Shown: piece by piece, positions 16,442-23,809 of the stretch
Position numbering within the stretch: the stretch's first letter is position 1
Layout: each line of letters begins with the position of its first letter
Origin: Magnetococcales bacterium WMHbin3
GTDB lineage: Bacteria > Pseudomonadota > Magnetococcia > Magnetococcales > Magnetaquicoccaceae
Assembly: GCA_002753185.1 (NCBI GenBank)
Contig: PDZX01000006.1
Span: forward strand, 1 to 64,000
Length of the DNA stretch: 64,000 nt
Direction of reading: 5' to 3'
The notes under the pieces: generated by a model
Told to the model about the DNA's origin: nothing
Databases searched by the model: none
The model's input: the letters and a program-made list of their open reading frames with translations, nothing else
Program-made: the position numbers and the translations under genes

Positions 16442-18515
16442 CCTCCCGCTCCGGGCCGCGCTCGCCACGATCGTGGACGAGGGCGTCGCGAGCAAAAAAC
16501 GGCTCCGGGACGAAATCCGCACCCTGCATCGGGCCGCCGACATCACCGCAGATCTGGTGATCCGTCAATTCGAGAAGACCGAGGCGATCCTGGCCCGTTT
16601 CCAGTCCACCAGCGCGCAGTTGCAGGCCGTGTTGGACGCGGCATCTCAGATTGCCATCATCGCCACGGATCCGGACGGCGTCATCACCCTGTTCAACCGG
16701 GGCGCGGAGTGGATGCTCGGCTATCGGGCCGAGGAGGTGACCGGTTGTCTCACCCCTCTGGACCTGCTCGATGCGGAAGAGGTGGCGGCACGCGGTTGCG
16801 CCATTGCCAGCGGCGATGGTCCTCCCCTCGACGGGATGGCGCTGTTTGCCCACATTGCCAAGGCCTGGCATGGCGGCACCCAGGAGTGGATCTATCACCG
16901 CAAGGATGGACGCGGAATTCCGGTCAGCCTGTCGATCACCGCGTTGCAGGGGGTCGAACGGGGCCAGGAGGGATTTCTGTGGGTGGCCATGGACATCACC
17001 ACCCTCAAACAGGCCGAGGAGCAGTTGCGTCGCGGCAACGAAGAGTTGCAACGCCTCGACAAGCTCAAATCCGATCTGCTCTCCTCGGTCTCCCACGAGT
17101 TGCGCACCCCGTTGACCTCGATTCGCGGGTTTGCGCAACTGATCCGGCGCGAGTTCGACCGCTCTTTTGCCGCCGCTCCGGAAGACGATGCCAAACGGCG
17201 CGCCAAGTCGCAACGCATCCAGGAGAACCTGGAGATCATCCTCACCGAGTCCGAACGGTTGACCCGGCTGATCAACACGGTGCTGGATCTGGCCAAGATC
17301 GAGTCGGGACGCATCGAATGGCACATGACCCGATTCCCGCTCCAGGAGGCGATCCAGCAGGCGGTCAACGCGGTGCAGGGGCAGTTTGCCACCTTGCCGG
17401 GCGTGGCCCTGGAGACCCACCTGCCGCAAGCGCCGCTGATGGTGGAGGCCGACAAGGACCGTCTGGTCCAGGTGTTGGTCAATCTGCTCAACAATGCCGC
17501 CAAGTTCATCACCGCCGGTCATGTGCGGGTCGCGGCCCACGCCCTGGCGGACGGCATGCTGCGCGTGGATGTGGAAGATACCGGTTGCGGTTTCCCGCAA
17601 GACCAGGCCGAGAGCATTTTCGACAAATTCCAGCAGGTGCGTCGCGACGATACCCTGGTGGACAAACCCCATGGCACCGGTCTGGGGTTGTCGATCTGCA
17701 AGGAGATCGTCCATCATCACCGGGGACGCATTTGGGCAAACTCCGAGCCGGGTCGGGGCAGTGTTTTTTCATTCACCCTGCCCTTGTGCGCCCCGTTCGA
17801 GCCTGCCATCCCGGAGACGCGCGTTCCGATCCCGTTGACGCTGGACCAGACATCCCCCGCGCCCGCCGATGCATCTCCCCAAGCCCCGGTTATCCATGGT
17901 CCGTCGGGATCCCTGGTGCTGGTGATCGATGACGATCCCAATGTCTGCGCCTATCTCGACCTGCTTTTCCAGGAACAAGGGTATCGGGTGATGGTCGCCA
18001 ACAACGGCCAGGAGGGTTTGGATCTGGCCAGACAGCACCACCCACACCTGATCACCCTGGATCTGGCCATGCCGGTGCTGGATGGCCGTCAGGCCATGAC
18101 CCGGCTGCACCAGGATCCCCAGTTGTCCCGGATTCCGGTGGTGATCCTGTCGGCCATGCCCGATTTCGATCAGGTGGGCGGCGCCGTGGCCATGAGCAAA
18201 CCCATCGACGAACAGCGGCTGCTGCACAGCATGCGGCTGCTGCTTTCCGACACGCGCGACGGTGAAACCCTGCCCTGCCTGGTGCTCAACGAGCCGATCT
18301 CCCTGGAAGCGCATCGTTTGCCAGCCGTCATCCGGTTGGGCGATGTCACCCTGTGTTCCAGGGAAGAGCTGATCCGTCAGGTGCAGGAAGGATTTCGGGG
18401 CCTGGTGACCGTACCAGGCGAAGCGTTGCCATACGTGGACCGGGATTTCTGGGAGCAGATCGCTGCCTTGGACATTTTGATTCTACCCGCCGAACCGACG
18501 ACCGAGAAGGAGTGA
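16416..18515 (+). CDS. PAS hybrid sensor histidine kinase with receiver domain
   Basis: A soluble kinase of 699 residues with no membrane segment. Order: N-terminal helical region (1-70), PAS domain (~70-195), HisKA with phosphoacceptor His227 in SSVSHELRTPL, HATPase_c (N-box NLLNNAAKF, G boxes DTGCGFP and GTGLGLSI), a Pro-rich linker, then a receiver domain (~498-620) with DDD at its start and Asp549 as phosphoacceptor. The last ~75 residues (from about 625) match nothing I recognise. A PAS kinase after a hydrogenase recalls HoxJ, which reads out the regulatory hydrogenase HoxBC, so partner sensing of hydrogen is a sensible hypothesis. Its start overlaps the protease gene. Confidence 0.9.
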   Translation: MALTPRDLDLPLRAALATIVDEGVASKKRLRDEIRTLHRAADITADLVIRQFEKTEAILARFQSTSAQLQAVLDAASQIAIIATDPDGVITLFNRGAEWMLGYRAEEVTGCLTPLDLLDAEEVAARGCAIASGDGPPLDGMALFAHIAKAWHGGTQEWIYHRKDGRGIPVSLSITALQGVERGQEGFLWVAMDITTLKQAEEQLRRGNEELQRLDKLKSDLLSSVSHELRTPLTSIRGFAQLIRREFDRSFAAAPEDDAKRRAKSQRIQENLEIILTESERLTRLINTVLDLAKIESGRIEWHMTRFPLQEAIQQAVNAVQGQFATLPGVALETHLPQAPLMVEADKDRLVQVLVNLLNNAAKFITAGHVRVAAHALADGMLRVDVEDTGCGFPQDQAESIFDKFQQVRRDDTLVDKPHGTGLGLSICKEIVHHHRGRIWANSEPGRGSVFSFTLPLCAPFEPAIPETRVPIPLTLDQTSPAPADASPQAPVIHGPSGSLVLVIDDDPNVCAYLDLLFQEQGYRVMVANNGQEGLDLARQHHPHLITLDLAMPVLDGRQAMTRLHQDPQLSRIPVVILSAMPDFDQVGGAVAMSKPIDEQRLLHSMRLLLSDTRDGETLPCLVLNEPISLEAHRLPAVIRLGDVTLCSREELIRQVQEGFRGLVTVPGEALPYVDRDFWEQIAALDILILPAEPTTEKE

Positions 18516-18519
18516 TGCC

Positions 18520-18897
18520 ATGGATACCGTGGTGATCGTGGACGATGAAGTGCATATCCGCAGTCTGCTGGAACAGACCCTGGAGGAGCTTCAGGAGGAG
18601 CGTGACTTCGAGATTCTGACCGCCGCCAACGGTGGCGATGGCCTGGCCACGATCCAACGGGAACGGCCAAAACTGGTATTTCTCGACGTCATGATGCCAA
18701 TAATGAACGGCTACGACGTTTGCAGCGCCATTCGGGCCGATGCCACGCTCAACGATACCAAGGTGGTGATGTTGACCGCCAAGGGGCAGGAGGCGGATCG
18801 GCAACGTGGGCTGGAGGTCGGCGTGAACCATTTCATGACGAAACCCTTCGATCCGGACGAAATCCTCAAATTGGCCGCAACCATTCTGCAAGGCTGA
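18520..18897 (+). CDS. CheY-like single-domain response regulator
   Basis: The 125-residue protein is a lone receiver: acidic pair in VDDE, phosphoacceptor Asp56 in VFLDVMMP, switch Thr in MLTAKG and Lys in TKPFDP. No output domain, so it probably relays phosphate or acts by protein contact, most likely between the hybrid kinase just upstream and the HD-GYP protein six bases downstream. AGAAGGAG precedes the ATG. Confidence 0.93.
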   Translation: MDTVVIVDDEVHIRSLLEQTLEELQEERDFEILTAANGGDGLATIQRERPKLVFLDVMMPIMNGYDVCSAIRADATLNDTKVVMLTAKGQEADRQRGLEVGVNHFMTKPFDPDEILKLAATILQG

Positions 18898-18903
18898 AAA
18901 CGC

Positions 18904-20688
18904 ATGGTGCCATTGCATCTCTATCTGCCCGCAAAACGGGTGAAAGAGCAGTTGCAGGCCGTCGCTGACCTGGCGCCTGCGGAGTTGAGCGTTGCGATAC
19001 GCGGCCAGGAACGGTTTCTGGGTGGCTTGGGCGCTCAGGCGGAAAGCCTGATGGCCGATCAGCCGGAAACCCGCTCCGAGCCGTTGCTTATCGATGGCGC
19101 ACTGGCGGGTCATCTGCTGTGGCGCGCCCCTCCGGAAACGGAGGCCCAGGTCATGCCCTGGATCCGGCATCTGGGTACGCTCTTCAACACCATGATGGAG
19201 CTGGAATACGCCCGCCGGGCAGTGGCCAGGGAGGCCCTGGAGAGTCTGCGGGAGATCGCCCTGCTGGAACGGGCCTCGACGTTGTTGAACCGTTCGCTGC
19301 GTCCCAGGGAGGTGGCGGACGCCCTGCTCGCAGAACTGGCCACGCGCACCCCGCGCATCACCTGGAGCGCGGTTTTTCTTTATGATTTCGCACAACAGGA
19401 GCATACGCTGCTCACCACCCTCGGAACGGATGCTGCGCCATGGTTTCAGGAATTCGCCGCTTCCCCGTTCTTTCAGGGGATGGTGACCGGCGAGGTGACC
19501 GGGATCATCAACGACATCGCCTCCCATGCCTTGTGTACCCACGCCGATCCCCGTTTTCGGGCCACCATCGCCCTGCCCCTGGAGGCCCATCAGGAACGGG
19601 TCGGTCTGCTGGTGCTGGCCGCCGATCACAAGGAGGCGTTCACCTCGGCGGACCTGAAACGGACCACCACCCTGGCCTCGATCGCGACCACGGCCTTGCG
19701 CAATGCCCAAATGTTCGTCGCCGAAACCAACATGTTTCGCGCCTTCATCGGCATGATCGCCTCGGCCATCGACGCCAAATCCCCCTATACCGCAGGTCAC
19801 TGCCGAAGGGTGCCGGAGATCGCCCGGATGTTGACCGAGGCGGCCTGCGCCGACGTCAACCCCCCGTTTCACGATTTTCACTTCTCCGAGGACGACTGGG
19901 AAACCCTGGAGATCGCCACCTACCTGCACGACTGCGGCAAGGTGGTGACCCCGGAGTGGGTGATGGACAAACCCACCAAGTTGACCACCAACATGGACCG
20001 CATCGCGCTGCTGGAACTGCGCATCCAGCTCATCATGTTCCAGGAACGGCTGCGTGGCGAGGGGGAGGAGAGTCAACGCCAGGAGTTCTGGAAGAATCAG
20101 CTCGACTTTCTCAAGGCCTGCAATCTCGGCAACGAATTCATCTCGCCAGAGACCGAGGCCCGCTTGCGCGGTCTGGCCAAGATCACCTGGCACGATCTCC
20201 AGGAGCGCCCCCACTCCCTGATCAACGCGTGGGAGATGGACAATCTGCTGATCCGACGCGGCACGCTCAATGCCGAGGAGCGGACCATCATCGAGGATCA
20301 TGTGGTCCACACCATCAACATGCTCAAGGAAATTCCCTTCCCACCGCGCCTGCGCCATGTGGTCGATTATGCCGGAGGTCACCACGAATGTCTCAACGGT
20401 CGCGGCTATCCCCACAAGCTGACCGACGCCTCCTTGTCGATCCCGGCACGCATCGTGGCCATTGCCGACATCTTCGAGGCCCTGACCGCCCCGGATCGAC
20501 CGTATCGCTCGCCCTACACGCTTTCCAAGGCATTGGATATCATGCAACGCATGGCCATGGATGGCCATATCGATCCCGATCTGTTTCAACTGTTCCTGCG
20601 GGCCGGCATTTATCGGCGCTATGCCGAAACGCATCTCAAGCCCGATCAGATCGATGCCGTGGACCCGACCCGATATCTCGCCGGGTGA
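18904..20688 (+). CDS. GAF / HD-GYP protein, probable c-di-GMP phosphodiesterase
   Basis: The 594-residue protein has an unassigned N-terminal region (1-95), a coiled-coil linker, a GAF-type domain (~120-275) and a C-terminal HD-GYP domain. Metal and signature motifs are present: GHCRRV (His299), LHDCGK (His342-Asp343), GGHHE (~491-495) and NGRGYP (501-503), then IADIFEALTAPDRPYR. HD and GYP are about 150 residues apart; family members usually have nearer 65, so there is an insertion of roughly 90 residues (~355-445) rich in Arg/Glu. The family hydrolyses c-di-GMP to pGpG/GMP. Operon position suggests control by the neighbouring two-component proteins. Confidence 0.9.
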   Translation: MVPLHLYLPAKRVKEQLQAVADLAPAELSVAIRGQERFLGGLGAQAESLMADQPETRSEPLLIDGALAGHLLWRAPPETEAQVMPWIRHLGTLFNTMMELEYARRAVAREALESLREIALLERASTLLNRSLRPREVADALLAELATRTPRITWSAVFLYDFAQQEHTLLTTLGTDAAPWFQEFAASPFFQGMVTGEVTGIINDIASHALCTHADPRFRATIALPLEAHQERVGLLVLAADHKEAFTSADLKRTTTLASIATTALRNAQMFVAETNMFRAFIGMIASAIDAKSPYTAGHCRRVPEIARMLTEAACADVNPPFHDFHFSEDDWETLEIATYLHDCGKVVTPEWVMDKPTKLTTNMDRIALLELRIQLIMFQERLRGEGEESQRQEFWKNQLDFLKACNLGNEFISPETEARLRGLAKITWHDLQERPHSLINAWEMDNLLIRRGTLNAEERTIIEDHVVHTINMLKEIPFPPRLRHVVDYAGGHHECLNGRGYPHKLTDASLSIPARIVAIADIFEALTAPDRPYRSPYTLSKALDIMQRMAMDGHIDPDLFQLFLRAGIYRRYAETHLKPDQIDAVDPTRYLAG

Positions 20689-20695
20689 ACGGAAA

Positions 20696-22765
20696 ATGCG
20701 CGCCTTTTTCTCCTCGATCTTCGGTCGGCTCTTCACCGTGGTCACCGGGGTGGTGCTGCTCTACTTCGGTTCGATCCATTTCGTGCTCGTTCCGGTGATA
20801 CGCGACACCCTGGCCAGGGAGAAGGAGGCCATGGCCCTGACGTTGCTGGAAACCGTCGTCGAGATCCTCCACAAAACCAAGGCCGAACTGGACAACTACC
20901 GAACCTTCACCCTGGAGGCCCGCAAGAAGGAACTCAAGGATGTGGTGACCCTGACCGGCAACTATCTCATTCGGGAGTTGTCCACGCGCATCGCCTCTGG
21001 CAGGACCGAGCAGCAGGCCAGAAGCGAACTGTTCGAAATGTTGCGACATTTTCAATATGGCGACCGGGACTATTTCTTTCTGATCGACGACCGATCGCAA
21101 CTGCTCTCCCACCCGGATCCGAAACTGCACGGCAGCGATTACTCGCAGGCGCGCGACGTGAATGACCAATTGATCGTGCCGCCGATGGTGGAGATCGCCA
21201 AACGGGATGGGGAGGGGTTTCACACCTATTGGTTCAACCGGCTGGGCCGGCTCATCCCCAGCGAAAAAATCTCTTTCGTGCGCTATCTCCCGGAGTTGAA
21301 TGCCCTGCTGGGCAGCGGGCTGTATCTGGACGATGTGGCCGACATGGTGGCGATGCGCAAGGTCAAGACATTCTCCGCCCTGCGCGAGAAATTGAAACAG
21401 TTTCGTATTGCCAAGACCGGATACGTCTTCATATTCGACAGCCAGAACCAGGTGATCGCCCATCCCAGTCCGCTCATGGAAGGGGAGTATATCCATGATC
21501 GGGTGGATCCGATCAGCGGACAACTCCTGACGGCACGGCTCAAGCAGGGGGTGGAAAGCCGGGAAGGGATCCGATTTCGCTGGAGTCAGACCGATGATCC
21601 AGATCGGCATGCGGATGAAATGATCGCCTGGGTGCGTCATTTCCAGGATTACGACTGGTATGTCGCCACATCCATACATCTCAAGGATCTGTATGCCGAT
21701 TCGGAGTTGATGGCGCGTCAGTTGCGCTGGTTTGCCGGAGTGGTGCTGATGCTGGCGCTGGCCGTGGGGTACTGGTCGGTGCGCCGCCTGACCGCGCCCT
21801 TGCACGCCCTGGCGTTGTGCGCCCAGCAGGTGGAACGCGGGGATCCGGATGCCCGCTGTCTGGTCGAAACGCGCCAGGATGAGATCGGGGTATTGGTGCA
21901 GGGATTCAATGCCATGGTCGAGCGGTTGCAGACGAGCATCCGCACCCTGGACGACAAGGTGCGAGAACGGACCCGCGCCCTGGAGCAGGCGGTTGCGGAA
22001 TTGCGGGAATTGGATCGCCTCAAATCCAATTTCATCTCATCGGTCTCGCACGAGCTACGCACCCCATTGACCGCCATACTGGGGTTTGCCAAACTGTTGT
22101 CGCGCACGCTGGAACGGTTGCTGGCCATACAACCGGGAGAAAATCCGGAACAGTACGGCAAAATCCTGGCCAGGGCACGGGAAAACGTGACCACCATTGC
22201 AGACGAAAGCATGCGTTTGGCCAAGCGGATCGACGCGGTGCTGGATCTGACGCAACTGGAGGCAGGGCAGATCACCTTGCAACAACAAACCATGCGGCCC
22301 GCCGGGTTGTTGCAGGAGTGTGTCGCGTACTGGCAGCCGTCATGCCAGGCCAAGGGGATCGGCTTGCGGTTGGACGATCACAGCGGAAACGGCGAGTTCC
22401 ACGCGGACCCGGCACGGCTGCGTCAGATCCTGGACAACCTGTTGGACAATGCGGTCAAGTTCACCCAGGCCGGGGAGATCGTGGTGACTGCCGATTGCGT
22501 CGATGACCGGTTGCGGATCGTCGTGCAGGACACCGGACCGGGCGTCCCCCTGGAATATCGGGCGTTGATTTTCGAAAAGTTCAACCAGGCCGGGGAGATT
22601 CTCGTGGACAAGCCGACGGGAATCGGGTTGGGTCTGCCCATCGGGCGGATCCTGGCGGGCATGCATGGCGGCACGCTCGATCTGACGGCTTCGACATTTG
22701 GCGCTCGATTCGTCTTGCAACTGCCGTTGCACGCCTCTCCACCCAACGACATCCCCGTGGCATGA
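20696..22765 (+). CDS. Membrane Cache-domain sensor histidine kinase
   Basis: A 689-residue kinase. Membrane segments at ~11-33 and ~345-360 bracket a periplasmic sensor of ~310 residues with two Cache-like halves (RDYFFLIDDRSQLLSHPDP and GYVFIFDSQNQVIAHPSP). HAMP (~360-415), a coiled coil, HisKA with His452 in SSVSHELRTPL, and HATPase_c (NLLDNAVKF, DTGPGVP, GIGLGLPI) follow. The ATG at 20696 lies just after the HD-GYP stop; the longer frame to 20561 is inside that gene. Ligand unknown (Cache domains bind small organic molecules). Last gene of the hydrogenase-signalling run. Confidence 0.92.
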   Translation: MRAFFSSIFGRLFTVVTGVVLLYFGSIHFVLVPVIRDTLAREKEAMALTLLETVVEILHKTKAELDNYRTFTLEARKKELKDVVTLTGNYLIRELSTRIASGRTEQQARSELFEMLRHFQYGDRDYFFLIDDRSQLLSHPDPKLHGSDYSQARDVNDQLIVPPMVEIAKRDGEGFHTYWFNRLGRLIPSEKISFVRYLPELNALLGSGLYLDDVADMVAMRKVKTFSALREKLKQFRIAKTGYVFIFDSQNQVIAHPSPLMEGEYIHDRVDPISGQLLTARLKQGVESREGIRFRWSQTDDPDRHADEMIAWVRHFQDYDWYVATSIHLKDLYADSELMARQLRWFAGVVLMLALAVGYWSVRRLTAPLHALALCAQQVERGDPDARCLVETRQDEIGVLVQGFNAMVERLQTSIRTLDDKVRERTRALEQAVAELRELDRLKSNFISSVSHELRTPLTAILGFAKLLSRTLERLLAIQPGENPEQYGKILARARENVTTIADESMRLAKRIDAVLDLTQLEAGQITLQQQTMRPAGLLQECVAYWQPSCQAKGIGLRLDDHSGNGEFHADPARLRQILDNLLDNAVKFTQAGEIVVTADCVDDRLRIVVQDTGPGVPLEYRALIFEKFNQAGEILVDKPTGIGLGLPIGRILAGMHGGTLDLTASTFGARFVLQLPLHASPPNDIPVA

Positions 22766-23158
22766 AAGGAGCGGCTTGGCCGCGCCTCCACGACCATTTT
22801 TTGCCAATCATGGACCGTCATGAGAGCGTCCCTGGTAGGATAGCGTTTTTTCACTCGCACCCAATGCTTTTGTAAAAAAAATCAATCTGTCGTTAACGTT
22901 TTGTTTTGCATGCATTTTTTTATGTTTCACGCTCACTTACCCATTTCACTTCCACTAAAATCGATCAAAATTTTGCACCACTCATCAAGAACAGAATATC
23001 ATGTTTTTATTTAATTAATTGATTATAATGTATTTTTACAACGCGTTCACAACAAAAAAAACTGGTACGTTTTGTGATTATAAGTTGCTTGAAGTCAAAG
23101 GATGCGAGACCGGAACCATCAACATTCACGCCACTCTCCAAGGATAAGGATAAGGACC
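22766..23158. other. AT-rich intergenic spacer
   Basis: About 390 bases with no credible gene. From ~22860 on the sequence is strongly AT-rich and full of A and T runs, unlike the flanking genes. It ends with the repeated AAGGATAAGGA that forms the ribosome-binding site of the TetR gene. It probably holds that gene's promoter; I cannot pick one out with confidence. Confidence 0.6.
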
Positions 23159-23809
23159 ATGCTGACCGAAACCGATACCAACCCTGCCGCCACCCCATCG
23201 GAAGAAAACCAAAAAATCGACCGCCGCCGCCGTCCGGAAAGACGCGTGGAAATTCTTCAGGCGGTCATGACCCTGCTGGAAAAAGGGAATCGCCGGGTGA
23301 CCACCGCCGATCTGGCCACCGAGGTGGGTGTTTCCGAGGCGGCGCTGTACCGCCACTTCAGCGGCAAGAACGCCATCTTTCACTCCTTGACCGAATACCT
23401 GCAAGATCACCTCCTGAAGCCGGTGCGCCAGCTCGGCGAGAGCGGGCCATACCTGCTGCAATTGCGGCGTCTGTTCGAGTACCACCTGCGCTTCTTCTCC
23501 GATCATCCGGGCCTGTGCCGGATCTTTCTGGTGGAAGGGGTGATGACCCGCACGGAAAGCCAGTTCATGGCCAGTGTCATCGCCACCTACGGCAAGGAGG
23601 TGCAGAAAATCCTGGCCGATGCCCAGCAAGCCGGGGAGATCGGCAAGGACCTCAACCTGGAACAGACGGCCAATTATTTCGTGGGCATGATCCAGGCGGC
23701 CACGCTACGGTTCGTCATCGGCGGGTTCACCACGCCCCCCACTACCGAGATTCCGGTGCTGTGGACCTTCTTCTGTCACGGTATCGGGGTGGAACCCAAG
23801 GACGCCTGA
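23159..23809 (+). CDS. slmA: TetR-family regulator, SlmA-like
   Basis: A 216-residue TetR protein: Arg-rich N-terminus, helix-turn-helix with VTTADLATEVGVSEAALYRHFSGK, and a C-terminal ligand/dimer domain. The pattern RR.EIL..(V/L)...LE....R(V/I)TTA.LA..VGVSEAALYRHF closely follows SlmA, the nucleoid-occlusion protein that binds DNA and blocks FtsZ near the nucleoid. Homology to SlmA is good over the N-terminal half, weaker after, so the symbol is tentative. Start at 23159 is set by a duplicated AAGGA. The last 34 bases overlap the 3' end of the convergent formate dehydrogenase gene. Confidence 0.72.
   Translation: MLTETDTNPAATPSEENQKIDRRRRPERRVEILQAVMTLLEKGNRRVTTADLATEVGVSEAALYRHFSGKNAIFHSLTEYLQDHLLKPVRQLGESGPYLLQLRRLFEYHLRFFSDHPGLCRIFLVEGVMTRTESQFMASVIATYGKEVQKILADAQQAGEIGKDLNLEQTANYFVGMIQAATLRFVIGGFTTPPTTEIPVLWTFFCHGIGVEPKDA

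Noticed and set aside
22767-22802. Possible terminator after the Cache kinase gene
   Set aside because: The hairpin (GAGCGGC / GCCGCGC) is imperfect and separated from the T run; too weak to list.
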